Assembly: GCF_036985505.1 (NCBI RefSeq)
Contig: NZ_BTGQ01000004.1
Span: 62,001-126,000 of the forward strand
Direction: 5' to 3'
From: Croceitalea sp947503285
GTDB taxonomy: Bacteria; Bacteroidota; Bacteroidia; Flavobacteriales; Flavobacteriaceae
Length of the DNA: 64,000 bases
Positions 27,501-37,299 of the stretch are shown one piece after another; the first letter of the stretch is position 1, and each line of letters opens with the position of its first letter. The position numbers were made by a program, and so were the translations under genes. The notes under the pieces are model-generated. The model saw only the letters and a program-made list of their open reading frames with translations. It was not told the origin of the DNA and made no database searches.

Positions 27501-30500
27501 TACGATACGGGACATACTACCTGCCAATGTAACTTTCAATACCGTCGATGTCTCCAACGCACCTGGTGTTATCGCCACCCACGACCCCGTAACCAATGAA
27601 ATCATATTTCAAGTTCCTGATGGACTGGTGGAAGTCGGTGATCCCGAATATAGCATACGCATTGAGGTCACCATAGCTTTAAATTGCTCTGATTTCGTTG
27701 CGGCCTGCTCCTCTACCCTAGAAAATTTGGCGTATTCCACCTATCAAGGTGAAACCAATTCCGCAACATTTACCGATGAGAATGGTTCAACCTCGATAAC
27801 TGCTTGTGCCAGAACACCTGAAGTTGCAAGCAATTCCATTTTAAACGACTTGACCAATTGTGATCAGGCAAGAACCGTTCAACTTTGTGGAGATGATGTA
27901 CTCTTGGCCGCAGGTAGTGGCTTTACCAGTTACAATTGGGTGTTGGATACCAATGGAAATGGTCTAGTAGATGGCACTGACACCGTTTTAAATGATGGCG
28001 ATCCAGATGGGGATCCCAGCACTTTTCTGGCGACCCAAATAGGGGATTACGTTGTAGAAAAGTCTGCAGGCGGTGCTTGTCCTGATTTAGTGGAAAGAAT
28101 TACAGTAGAACGCTTTGGAACCACACAAACCAATCCGATAGTCGATTATTTTAATCAAGTGAATAGTGACGCCAATCCTGACAATGATATGCAGGGAGAA
28201 ATCGTGACCTGCTCCATTGATGGTGATCTTTTACCAAAAATATTCTTGTGCGGTGCTACCGACGAAGCCACCATACAATTAGGTATCACCGATGCCCAAA
28301 GTATTACCTGGGAAAAGTTGGATGAGACAAGTTGCTCTGATACCGGTGATGATTGCGCCAATAAGAATGGTACCTGTACTTGGAATGCCGTCGCAACATC
28401 AGATAACTTCACACTAACCGAAAGTGGGGAATTCAGGGTGGTCATTAATTACCAAAATGGGTGTTTCAGTCGCTTCTATTTTAATGTATTTAAAAATGAA
28501 TTGGATATTGACTTCACCTCATCGGATATCTTATGTAATACCCCTGGTAATATCAGGATTACCAATGTAGGTTCTGGATATGGTTTTCAATTGGTCGATG
28601 CCATGGACAACGATAATCCGATTGTACCCTATAACGCGAACAACGGCCCTAATTTCGATATTACGACAAGTGGCACCTATAAGGTTCAAATCACACAGTT
28701 GGATCCAATAACCGGTGATCCTATAACAGGAGGCTGTATTTTCGAAACGCCCGAAATTGGCATACAAGAACGAAACTTTAGTGTTGACATCAGCACAACA
28801 CCAGCAGATTGTAATGATTTAGGTACGATTACGGTTCAAGCATTGAACGCGCTACCAAATTATAGTTATGAACTTCGATTAGACGATGGCAGTAATGGTG
28901 GACAAGGGTCACTTGTCAGTAATCAACCAGCTCTAAATGCGGACACCTACACGTTTATCAATGTGAACCCAGAAAATTACCTTGTCATCACACGTACCCA
29001 AGACGGGTGTTTTGATTCGCAAGAGATCACGGTGACAGAAATAGATGACCCAGAGCTAAGTGCCGTTGTTTCTGAACATATCACTTGTAACTCAGGGATT
29101 GTAACCGTGACACCAAGCAATGGACTTCCAGACCCTGATTATAATATGGCTATTTGGAGCAGGGATGGTGTGGATTTATATCCAAGTCCTCCTGACCTTT
29201 CGGACATTCCAGCGGCCAATATCCAAACAACGAATAATTTCCTATTTAGGGACGGCACAGACGCAGGCGATTATCAATTCATTGTTTTCGATAGCAGTGG
29301 ATGTTATGCGATTTCAAATACAGTGACGGTTGAATTTTATGGTAGCCCAGTAATCACGGCATCCAACTCTGACATTACCTGTTCAGATTCGTCAACGGCG
29401 ACACTGACGGTAGGCGTTACGGGCGGTACGGCACCTTATCAATATAGCCTTGATGGTGGGGCAACCTATCAAAATAGCAATACCTTTTTCAACCTTTCCG
29501 CAGGCATTTATACCATTACGGTCATGGACTCCAGTGGTACAAGCACGACCAATTGTGTAGAAAGCATTGACTATGAAATCGTACAACCGTTTAGGTTAAC
29601 AGCCTCAGCAACCATTATTGAAGATGCCTCATGCAACCCAGCTGGTGCGTTGGTCAAAATTTTAAATCCCAACGGTGGTCAAGCCCCTTACGAATTCAGT
29701 TTTGATGGTGGTAGCTCCTTTAATACCGTAGACACCCAAAACCTATTGCCCGGCACATATCAATTGGTACTTCAAGATGCCTTGGGTTGTACCTTTGACA
29801 TGGACTTAACTGTTCCGACCACGGCCACTGACCCTAGCTTTACACAAGCTGTGGCCTATGATTGTGATGGTCTAGGTACGATTACCATCAACCCTTCAAA
29901 TACTACTGATTTTACATACTCGTATACCTTAAATGGAACCTTAAACACGCCTTCTGATAATAATATATTCGCAGATGTCACCGATGGTACACAGACGGTA
30001 ACCGTAGGCTACTCTAGCAGCATTACACCCGAACAAAGCACCCTGTTCAATGAGAATTTTGGAGCAGGACCAACGACCCAAATCGGGGAAATAGGAGCGG
30101 GTTACTGCTATGAACCACAAGATGGTTCGGCAACCGCATGTAACTTGGGGCCTGCGGGAATATTAGTTGATGGCGAATATGCCGTGACCAATTTTGTAAC
30201 GAATCCGATACCGGCCTATCGTAACCCCAACGACCATTCAGGGTTGACGGATGGGCGATTTTTAGCGATAAACCCCAGTAACAACTTGGTAGGCAGTAAT
30301 AGTGTCATATGGGCAAGAAGGGGTCTAGAGGTACTACCGAACCGGGATATCACCATTACATTCTTTGCCTACAACCTACGTCAGACAGGTTCAGCAGGCA
30401 ATAATCCCGAAATTGAGGTTCGATTATTGGATGCAGGGGGCACACTCATCAATAGTGCCGGTACTGCAGAAATACCCAAAAATAATAATGCCGATGATTG

Positions 30501-33500
30501 GTATGAGCGAACGGTTACCTTCAATCCCGGTGCGAATACACAAGTTGATATCGTATTGATAAGTAGTCAACCAAGCGACGATGGCAACGAATTGATCCTT
30601 GATGATATTCAGGCCTTTCAACTACCTGAAATCTGTGAAAAAACGACCGATATCACCGTAGTAGTCGAAGATAACCAAGAGTTTACGGCCAGCCTATTGG
30701 GTATAACAGATCCCAGTTGCAACGGAAGTTCTGATGGGGCCATTCGATTTGAGGTTTCCAACTTTGATGCCGCCTCTGGTTTTGAATACTCGACTGACGG
30801 TGTAACTTGGACCACTTCTTTGACCTCACCCGTAACTACGACAAGTACGTTGGCAGATGGTAACTACACCCTACAAATACGAAAAGTAGACGATACTTCT
30901 TGTACCACTGATATTACCGCAGTACTAACAGAGCCTTCGGCCATTGTTCCCGCATTGACCCAGACCGCCGCGTATACCTGTTTCAATACTGGTGGAACCC
31001 TAGAAGCCTCTGCTTCCGGTGGAAACCCATCTTACGAATATCAACTGGAAACTACGGGAGGTGCTATTGTAACTGCTTACCAAACCACTACCCAATTTAC
31101 GAATGTAACGGATGGTGATTATATTGTTCGTGTCAGAGACCAAAATGGTTGTGAAGTAGCACTTTCATTGACCGACGCGGTAACCATTGCACCGCCGGCC
31201 AATTTGACATTTAGCGTAACACCTACAGCTTGTTATTCAGGCACCAATGACGGATCTATCTTAGTCGATGTGACCTCTGGGAATGGCAATTATGAATTTA
31301 GGATAGACTCGGGCCCATGGATCACCCCTACGCCATCTACCTCGACAAGCCACACCTTTACGGGGCTTTCGGCCGGTAGCTATGCTATTGAGGTCAGGGA
31401 CCAATTGGGATGCCCAACGGCCCCGAATACGCAAACGGTCATTATTAATCCACAATTGGTCGTAGATGTTGACGTAACCGAATTAAGTGCTTGTAATGAT
31501 GGTTCTATTACGGTTAACGCCACGGGAGGCAATGGCACCCTATTATACGCGATTGTGCCTGCGAATACCAGTCCGACTGGTTTATTCAGCACCACCAATA
31601 CCTTGACTATCGACGAAACAATGGCCGCTGCCAATCCAGGCGGTTATGACGTGTACGTACAAGATAACAACGGCAGTCCGGCCCTATGTGCCTATGTGGA
31701 AGAAGACATCATTTTAACTCCCGTACCAACATTGTCGGTTACTGCGACCCCCACAGATCCCTTATGTTTTAATGGGCTTGGTGCTATTGACATATCCGTT
31801 TCAGGGGGTACGGCACCATATACCTATACTTTGACCGACCTCTCACCCGGCGACGGTATTGACTACGGACGAAATAACACGAATATTTCAACGAATACTT
31901 TGGAATATGCCGGTATAGGTGTAGGCGATTATGAAGTCACCATTACCGATGTCAACGGATGTAATACAACTTCATCGACAGTGACCATAAACAACGCCAC
32001 CGAAATAACGGCGGATATCATACCCATTTTACCTGCAGCTTGTGCAAGCACGGTAGAAAGTGATTTTGGTTTTGAGTTTATAAATGTCGGTGCCCCGTCG
32101 GGTACCATTCAATATAGTAATGATGGGGGAACCACCTGGCAAGCCTCAACGGAGCTAAGGGGTACCGTCGCCAATCCTACTTTTTCAGGTACCGAAGTAT
32201 TCCCATCCATACGGGTAGAGGTGGCACCTGGGGTATTCTGTCAAAAAGATTTTGATCGGTATATCATCCCCTTCCCCCTTGATAATTTGGACATCAGCAT
32301 CAGTGCCATAGTCGTAAATTGTAATGAACTACAGGTCAGGGTACAGGGTACGGCCGGTGTGGCTCCTTACGAGTATGCTCTTTCTGAAGACCCCTCGAAT
32401 TTTGATCCTTTCACCGCAACTTGGCAACCTGGAGGTAACGTGGACTCTATGGGAGATCCGGTACCTGCAGGACATGGAAGGTATACCTGGACAGGTTTGA
32501 CACCGGGTAGGACATATGTTTTCTATGTGCGCGATGACACCGATTGTGTGCGTCAAAGCTTGGTCAATGTAAATGATTTGATCACACCAGCACCTGTAGA
32601 GATCAGTGCTACCATTACACCGACCTGTGATGGTGCCGCAAATGGCGAAATCACTTTTACCCTAAATCCATCTACGGCTTACCCCTCGATGCGCTGGGAA
32701 ATTTATGAATTAGGCAATCCAACACCTATTGAGGTCAGTGGTGGGGCCCCAATAGCTACTAATGTGGCTTATACCAATACGATAACCACGACGAATCCTT
32801 TAGCAGAGGGCGACTATTATATAGAAGTAACCCAAGTCGATGGTTCAAATGTGGACGCTTGTGTCGGGGCCAGTGAAAATGCTTATGTATCGGAATTGGC
32901 ACCTTTAGCTGCTACGGCATCCGTGTCAAGGGATATTTCATGTAACCTACCCGGGCTTATCGCAATTAACGGTATTTCAGGAGGCGGTGGTGCCCCATAC
33001 ACGTATGATGTGACAGGCCCCGTTGGCTTCACGGCTTTAAGTGGAACAACGGATAATCCTGTGGAAATTCCCGTAAACTCCCCTGCCGGTGATTATACGG
33101 TTACCTTATATGACCAATATCACTGTTCATTTACATTGAATACCGTAACGATGGCATTGGCACCAAATCCGACACTGAGCGTAAGCCAAGACAATTGTGT
33201 CGCGCCAATAACCGTAACCGCGGTTGGTACCTCAGCTGCGGGCAATTTGCGTTATGCCATAGTAAACGCTGGCGATCCTGCCCCATCGACCTATGAGGAC
33301 AATGGAGGAGTATTCTCCAATGTTACTCCGGGTACTTATGATGTATATGTCATGGACGGAAATGGGTGTATTGCAGTAGAAGCCAATTTTGTGGTCAACC
33401 CCGTGTTGACGGCAAATGCAACCCTAACAAAGTTGCTCGATTGTACCGCTTCACCGGATGCAATCATTACTATTGAAATATTAGATGGTTCGGGTAGTTA

Positions 33501-36500
33501 TGAATATAGCATTACCAATACGGCTGGTGCTCCCGCAGTTACCCAAATGGTAGTTCCAAGTACTAATTTTGACTATCATGCACCGTTATCAGGCGATTAC
33601 ACCATTACTATTTATGATACCACTACGCCCAGCAATGCAAGCTGTGATAGACAATTTGTAATTAATGTACCGGACAGGGTGGTTCCCGTAATTGACCCCA
33701 CTATTGTGACTTCAGACGTTTCTTGTTTGGGTGCCAATGATGGTAGCATTACAATAGCAACGACTAATGGTGCAGCAGCTCCCTATACCTTTGAAATTAC
33801 GTCAAGGGATGGTGTGGCGACCAGTATTGCCCCAACAAGCACTACAGGGAACTCAGCAACATTTACGGGCCTAGGTCCTGCAGTGACCAATGGTTATATC
33901 ATAACCGTGACCGGCGATGTGACCACCAATAATTGTAGCGTGGTCAGCGTACCAATTCCAATTTCGGAACCGACGGCAATTACGGTACCGACACCCACAA
34001 TAGTGGAATTCGGTTGTAGCTCTGGCAATACCTCCAACAATGCCTCCATTACCGTAAATGATGTTACCCCATTTGTTCAAGGTGGAAGCGGTACCTTCAT
34101 CAGATATGAGTTCATCGAGGAAGATGATCCGAATACAGGCACTGTAGAACCTTCAAACGTAGTTCAATCGGGTACGGCTACTACGTACATCGAAACGGAC
34201 CCAGCCGGTGGCGTCTACACGATTAATGTATATGATGAAAACGGTTGTTTTGGTACAACAACGGCAACAATAGCGCCTTTCGATATTCTTGGTACGCCTA
34301 CGATCCATATAGATGACCCTATAAGTTGTACAACTTCAGGTGAGGACATTAGTATTCACATTACCAGTAGTCTTACAAGTTTTGGAACAAACCCGACCAA
34401 CTATGAGTTCAGGCAGTTGCCATCGGTGACGTATGAGCCTGCAGGGGACAACACCTTTAATAATCTGACCCCAGGCACTTATACTTTTGGGGTGCGTAAT
34501 ATAACAACGGGCTGTGAAGTAACCATAACCCATGTAGTGGAAGAACCCAACACCTTTGATGTCAATGTAGAAAAATTAGCTGATGTTACTTGCTTTGGAG
34601 ACGATGGCAGTATTCGTTTGACTATGAATGACGTCACCTATTCCGGTAGCTTTACATGGAATATATTTAACACTAACGGCACACCAGGCGACCGTTCAGA
34701 TGATGGGGCCGCGATATTGACGGGCACTTCCCCCGATTTCGGACCGACTACGCCAATAGCCGTACCCGCAGGTAATTATATTGTTGAGGTAACACAAGAT
34801 GGTTTCCCTGAATGTGCCCAAATCAGAGCGTTTAGTATCACCACTCCCAGTGCCCCGATTGGTTTGGCACCAATTGATTTGACACAGGTTGGGTGTAGCA
34901 ATGACCAAGGTAGCGCGGGAATTACACCGACCGGAGGCCAAGCGCCATACGATATTGTTTTGACCAATACTACCACGTCCACAGTTTTCAGTGTAACCGA
35001 GGTAAATTCAAACCTCTTTCAAGGTCTTGGCGCAGGTAGGTATGATGTTGTAATCACGGATGCCCTAGGCTGTCCCGCTACATTTTCCAATGTATTTGAA
35101 TTGCTACTTCCAGATCCAATTTCAGGAAATATCGCCGCTACGACTTTGGTATGTCAAGGGGATACCGATGCCTCAGTATCCATAAGTCTGGATGCTAGGA
35201 ATGTTGCAGCTTCCTATAGATACATTTTGAATAATTATGAGGATGCATCGGGCAGTAACCTCTTGCAAAGCTCAACAACGCAGACCACTACAGTATTTGA
35301 TAACTTGGGAGCAGGTTTTTACAGTATCACGGTCTTGGATGATATGGACTGTACTTTCGAATCAAACATCATTGAAATTGTAGATCCCATTGAACCAAGG
35401 GGAATGCTGACCACATCAGCAAACCTAACATGCCTTTCTGGAGCGGAATTGGAACTTAGTGCCACTGGTGGAACCGGACCCTATGAATGGAGTATAGACG
35501 GCACGACTTTCAATGCAATGAACGAGACCAATAATGCAAATGCCCATCTTTTCCAGAATGTGGCCCCAGGCACTTACCAATACTTTATAAGGGATAGTTT
35601 CAACTGTATTTCAACGGTTTCCAATGAAATTACCCTGAGTCCAATTGAGCCGCTGACATTGGATATCGATAGCAGTGGTGCTTCAATTAATTGTAATGGC
35701 GATAGCACAGCGGTCATTATGGCTACCGCTGATGGTGGGCTCGGTAATTACGAATACGCCCTGTTCTCCGATTCCGGACTGGCAAACGAAGTCCGACCCT
35801 ATCAAGCTACGGGCACATTCGCTGATTTGCCCATGGGTAGTTACTATGTTAATGTGCGAAGTGAGGATTGTGAAACGATCTCTACGGAAATTCTAATTGA
35901 AGAACCGACCCCATTGGTGGTCACACCGAATATAACCGATATCACTTGCAACGGTGGTGAAGATGGTAGCATCGTCCTAAATGTTTCAGGAGGAACAGGA
36001 GTGTATCAATATGCCATCTCCCCTAACCTAAACCAGTTCGATAGCAGCAATATATTTACCGAACTTGGTCCTGATAGCTATGAGGTTATCGTACAAGATA
36101 GTAATGGTTGTTTTGAACTCATTGAGTTTGAGATTACGGAACCTGAAGCACTTGAAATAGATTATACATCAACTCCAGAGATTTGTGCTGGTGATGAAGA
36201 CGGAACCATTTCGTTGACAATTACCGGTGGTACGGCACCCTATCGTACCAGTTTGAACAGTAATAATGACGATGACTTTGTAGAAGGTCAAATGACATTT
36301 AACGGATTGGCAAGCGAAACCTATGTGGTTTTTGTCAAAGATGCCAACGACTGTACGACGAATCAAGTTATTGAAATCGATGCGGGTGCCAATCTAAATG
36401 CGGGTATTGAGGTAATCTATGAATGTTCAGGCGACGTGCCTGACAATAGGCTGTTGATTACCCTTGAAGACCCAACAGTAGCCAATGACGTGCTTTATGG

Positions 36501-37113
36501 TATCGATACTGATGACCCGGCAAATATGGTATTGGAACCTGATTTTGGGAATCTAAGTCCAGGGCAACACTATATCACCATTGCCCATGCCAATGGCTGT
36601 ATCAATACGTTGGACTTCGAAATAGAGGATTTCATGCCACTTCAGCTGCTATTGGAGCAACAAAACCTCAATGAGATAACCGCCTTGGTTACAGGCGGAA
36701 GGGAAGGATACACCTACTATTTCAACGATGTTGACAATGGTGATGACAATAAGTTCTATATTACCCAAACCGATACCTATTTGGTAAGGGTGGTGGATGA
36801 GAATGGATGTGAAGCTACTGCCAGTATCTTTATGGAGTTCATTGATATCGAAATCCCGACGTTCTTCACACCTGACGGGGATTCATTGAACGATTACTGG
36901 CTGCCTAGGAATATTGACCAATATCCAAATATATTCATTAAAATATTTGATCGCTACGGACGCCAAGTATATCAATTACAGGATAATGAAGAAGGTTGGG
37001 ATGGTTTATACAATGATACAAACCTGCCTACAGGGGATTACTGGTATATCATCAAATTGAACGGTGAAAATGACCAAAGGGAATTCATTGGGCATTTTAC
37101 CCTATATCGATAA
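24574..37113 (+). CDS. Giant secreted SprB-repeat protein with T9SS type B sorting domain
   Basis: The start is set at the ATG at 24574 (a GTG 33 bases earlier precedes no signal); 4,179 residues, about 440 kDa. A signal peptide (1-20, ending SINA|QLSD) is followed by an IgGFc-binding-protein-like region (about 22-470), an Ig-like segment (475-545) and DUF11 (548-665). Next come a calcium-binding thrombospondin-3-like stretch (DFDNDGVRDITDLDDDNDG, about 667-692), a lectin/CBM-like domain (696-864), a second calcium stretch and a second DUF11 (925-1068). About 28 SprB-type repeats follow (1310-4085), interrupted by another jelly-roll-like domain (about 1820-2010). The end (4093-4179; PTFFTPDGDSLNDYW, FDRYGRQVYQL, GWDGLYN, LPTGDYWYI) is the TIGR04131 CHU_C domain for T9SS export. 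SprB itself is the gliding adhesin; the exact role of this relative is unknown. Confidence 0.93.
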   Translation: MSRKILFFFFVIGFSFSINAQLSDLHYLPPLKQGQNNAGIREQAVYLSTPEPTTFTVNVYRGTNTTPVATFNISNVSPAVYSMSNGDNNIILVNNANTGVVLNNSGLRFESPSGNQFYVNYRGNSSAQAASLTSKGRQALGQRFKWGGVPNLGSHSSKSNTLGIMATEDNTTIRLYGYDPGCEFRVGNNRAGITADTYTVNLDANESFVFETYIGTAPTQAHEDGWIGATVESDKDIVISNGSINFGRQVNAGNRDAGIDQPVPENKLGKDYVFVRGNGNTNGWTEFPLLIAIADNTQIFVNGNATPIATIDEGDYYEVPSSYFSSNTVGANMFVQTSKDVYAYQCMAGASQVYTQGLNFVAPVNCLLPDVMDNIPDIRNMAGQNVTGGMTIIAAVNTPDANIIVTDGNGPVTLPAHVPVAGSADWKTFFVPNLNGNVSVQSTGPMAVGFFGYNGARGVAGYFSGFDTVPEVILEIRGGSGCFVGSEIFEATGNFDAYQWFEDGVAIPGANGPSYAPSGAGDFFVRGTKGPCTYDSNSIRALYCDPDIVINKSVDRPEIMEGETATFTIQVRNLGIGPLTNLQVTDNIPAGLSFVSAFTIDGSWSGNTWTIGTLDGGETAELEITVQGDEIDTLPLLNITNTATHTQDQTDTNISEDIPSASVIVHNDFDNDGVRDITDLDDDNDGIYDADECGGTICFETIVNESFENPVIPGATFRVLSENDVPGWFTTATDGQIELWSDNFQGVPAFNGNQFAELNANQSSALYQNLCLTPGTVMNWSLRHRGREGTDVMRVRIGADLASATEQAVMSDDDAAWGLYTGTYTVPMGQTNTVFIFEAVSTAGGSLSVGNFIDDIKITIANVPVCADTDNDGLPDNLDLDSDGDGCSDANEFYKDDNADGGDGGEYGSGTPNVDPNDGTVNDASYVQVLAPEILLGNTAEDLSGNDINGQDVSLGQTFEYVLRFQNTGDDDAVNYTIRDILPANVTFNTVDVSNAPGVIATHDPVTNEIIFQVPDGLVEVGDPEYSIRIEVTIALNCSDFVAACSSTLENLAYSTYQGETNSATFTDENGSTSITACARTPEVASNSILNDLTNCDQARTVQLCGDDVLLAAGSGFTSYNWVLDTNGNGLVDGTDTVLNDGDPDGDPSTFLATQIGDYVVEKSAGGACPDLVERITVERFGTTQTNPIVDYFNQVNSDANPDNDMQGEIVTCSIDGDLLPKIFLCGATDEATIQLGITDAQSITWEKLDETSCSDTGDDCANKNGTCTWNAVATSDNFTLTESGEFRVVINYQNGCFSRFYFNVFKNELDIDFTSSDILCNTPGNIRITNVGSGYGFQLVDAMDNDNPIVPYNANNGPNFDITTSGTYKVQITQLDPITGDPITGGCIFETPEIGIQERNFSVDISTTPADCNDLGTITVQALNALPNYSYELRLDDGSNGGQGSLVSNQPALNADTYTFINVNPENYLVITRTQDGCFDSQEITVTEIDDPELSAVVSEHITCNSGIVTVTPSNGLPDPDYNMAIWSRDGVDLYPSPPDLSDIPAANIQTTNNFLFRDGTDAGDYQFIVFDSSGCYAISNTVTVEFYGSPVITASNSDITCSDSSTATLTVGVTGGTAPYQYSLDGGATYQNSNTFFNLSAGIYTITVMDSSGTSTTNCVESIDYEIVQPFRLTASATIIEDASCNPAGALVKILNPNGGQAPYEFSFDGGSSFNTVDTQNLLPGTYQLVLQDALGCTFDMDLTVPTTATDPSFTQAVAYDCDGLGTITINPSNTTDFTYSYTLNGTLNTPSDNNIFADVTDGTQTVTVGYSSSITPEQSTLFNENFGAGPTTQIGEIGAGYCYEPQDGSATACNLGPAGILVDGEYAVTNFVTNPIPAYRNPNDHSGLTDGRFLAINPSNNLVGSNSVIWARRGLEVLPNRDITITFFAYNLRQTGSAGNNPEIEVRLLDAGGTLINSAGTAEIPKNNNADDWYERTVTFNPGANTQVDIVLISSQPSDDGNELILDDIQAFQLPEICEKTTDITVVVEDNQEFTASLLGITDPSCNGSSDGAIRFEVSNFDAASGFEYSTDGVTWTTSLTSPVTTTSTLADGNYTLQIRKVDDTSCTTDITAVLTEPSAIVPALTQTAAYTCFNTGGTLEASASGGNPSYEYQLETTGGAIVTAYQTTTQFTNVTDGDYIVRVRDQNGCEVALSLTDAVTIAPPANLTFSVTPTACYSGTNDGSILVDVTSGNGNYEFRIDSGPWITPTPSTSTSHTFTGLSAGSYAIEVRDQLGCPTAPNTQTVIINPQLVVDVDVTELSACNDGSITVNATGGNGTLLYAIVPANTSPTGLFSTTNTLTIDETMAAANPGGYDVYVQDNNGSPALCAYVEEDIILTPVPTLSVTATPTDPLCFNGLGAIDISVSGGTAPYTYTLTDLSPGDGIDYGRNNTNISTNTLEYAGIGVGDYEVTITDVNGCNTTSSTVTINNATEITADIIPILPAACASTVESDFGFEFINVGAPSGTIQYSNDGGTTWQASTELRGTVANPTFSGTEVFPSIRVEVAPGVFCQKDFDRYIIPFPLDNLDISISAIVVNCNELQVRVQGTAGVAPYEYALSEDPSNFDPFTATWQPGGNVDSMGDPVPAGHGRYTWTGLTPGRTYVFYVRDDTDCVRQSLVNVNDLITPAPVEISATITPTCDGAANGEITFTLNPSTAYPSMRWEIYELGNPTPIEVSGGAPIATNVAYTNTITTTNPLAEGDYYIEVTQVDGSNVDACVGASENAYVSELAPLAATASVSRDISCNLPGLIAINGISGGGGAPYTYDVTGPVGFTALSGTTDNPVEIPVNSPAGDYTVTLYDQYHCSFTLNTVTMALAPNPTLSVSQDNCVAPITVTAVGTSAAGNLRYAIVNAGDPAPSTYEDNGGVFSNVTPGTYDVYVMDGNGCIAVEANFVVNPVLTANATLTKLLDCTASPDAIITIEILDGSGSYEYSITNTAGAPAVTQMVVPSTNFDYHAPLSGDYTITIYDTTTPSNASCDRQFVINVPDRVVPVIDPTIVTSDVSCLGANDGSITIATTNGAAAPYTFEITSRDGVATSIAPTSTTGNSATFTGLGPAVTNGYIITVTGDVTTNNCSVVSVPIPISEPTAITVPTPTIVEFGCSSGNTSNNASITVNDVTPFVQGGSGTFIRYEFIEEDDPNTGTVEPSNVVQSGTATTYIETDPAGGVYTINVYDENGCFGTTTATIAPFDILGTPTIHIDDPISCTTSGEDISIHITSSLTSFGTNPTNYEFRQLPSVTYEPAGDNTFNNLTPGTYTFGVRNITTGCEVTITHVVEEPNTFDVNVEKLADVTCFGDDGSIRLTMNDVTYSGSFTWNIFNTNGTPGDRSDDGAAILTGTSPDFGPTTPIAVPAGNYIVEVTQDGFPECAQIRAFSITTPSAPIGLAPIDLTQVGCSNDQGSAGITPTGGQAPYDIVLTNTTTSTVFSVTEVNSNLFQGLGAGRYDVVITDALGCPATFSNVFELLLPDPISGNIAATTLVCQGDTDASVSISLDARNVAASYRYILNNYEDASGSNLLQSSTTQTTTVFDNLGAGFYSITVLDDMDCTFESNIIEIVDPIEPRGMLTTSANLTCLSGAELELSATGGTGPYEWSIDGTTFNAMNETNNANAHLFQNVAPGTYQYFIRDSFNCISTVSNEITLSPIEPLTLDIDSSGASINCNGDSTAVIMATADGGLGNYEYALFSDSGLANEVRPYQATGTFADLPMGSYYVNVRSEDCETISTEILIEEPTPLVVTPNITDITCNGGEDGSIVLNVSGGTGVYQYAISPNLNQFDSSNIFTELGPDSYEVIVQDSNGCFELIEFEITEPEALEIDYTSTPEICAGDEDGTISLTITGGTAPYRTSLNSNNDDDFVEGQMTFNGLASETYVVFVKDANDCTTNQVIEIDAGANLNAGIEVIYECSGDVPDNRLLITLEDPTVANDVLYGIDTDDPANMVLEPDFGNLSPGQHYITIAHANGCINTLDFEIEDFMPLQLLLEQQNLNEITALVTGGREGYTYYFNDVDNGDDNKFYITQTDTYLVRVVDENGCEATASIFMEFIDIEIPTFFTPDGDSLNDYWLPRNIDQYPNIFIKIFDRYGRQVYQLQDNEEGWDGLYNDTNLPTGDYWYIIKLNGENDQREFIGHFTLYR
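28500..36830 (+). repeat. Array of about 28 SprB-type repeats, about 95-105 residues each, inside the giant gene
   Basis: Repeat units share a pattern of a Cys near the start, G.I.v...GG..pY.YS.dg, then n.F..L..G.Y.v.V.D..GC. Clear copies begin near 29370 (ITCSDSSTATLTVGVTGG), 30705, 31210, 31490, 31760, 35930 and 36170. At DNA level the copies are strongly diverged, so recombination between them should be limited. The count is estimated by eye from the cysteine and GG positions. Confidence 0.75.
30030..30640 (+). other. Jelly-roll-like domain inserted among the SprB repeats
   Basis: About 200 residues of the giant protein break the repeat rhythm here: LFNENFGAGPTTQIGEIGAG, GRFLAINPSNN, ITITFFAYNLRQTGSAGNNP and ELILDDIQAFQLPEICE. 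The pattern of a feature-specific opening, a central beta-rich core and a closing lDdI.. strand resembles MAM or CBM-like beta-sandwich domains seen in secreted Bacteroidota proteins. It probably binds a glycan or protein on the target surface; no specific ligand can be named. Confidence 0.55.
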
Positions 37114-37124
37114 ACTAAAAGAAA

Positions 37125-37174
37125 CCAAAAGCAAAAGCCACTTGCAGTTCATTGCAAGTGGCTTTTGCTTTTGG
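37125..37174. terminator. Perfect 22-bp hairpin after the giant gene
   Basis: Arms at 37125-37146 (CCAAAAGCAAAAGCCACTTG plus CA) and 37153-37174 are exact reverse complements with a 6-base loop (GTTCAT). The hairpin begins 12 bases after the stop of the giant gene. It lacks a long pure T-tract beyond TTTTGG. It is most likely an intrinsic terminator or an mRNA 3'-end stabiliser separating the two surface-protein genes. Confidence 0.85.
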
Positions 37175-37299
37175 GTATATTGGTCATACTACGATTATCG
37201 ATGAAATACAACAGTATTGTCGTGATTCACAACAAACAGTTGTCCATCAATTGGAACGGCTGTTATTTTGATATTAGCCGGTTTTTGATTCCACTATTC

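Noticed and set aside
28500..36830. CRISPR-like or phage repeat array
   Set aside because: The repetition is at protein level (SprB repeats of about 100 residues), in one open frame, with strongly diverged DNA.
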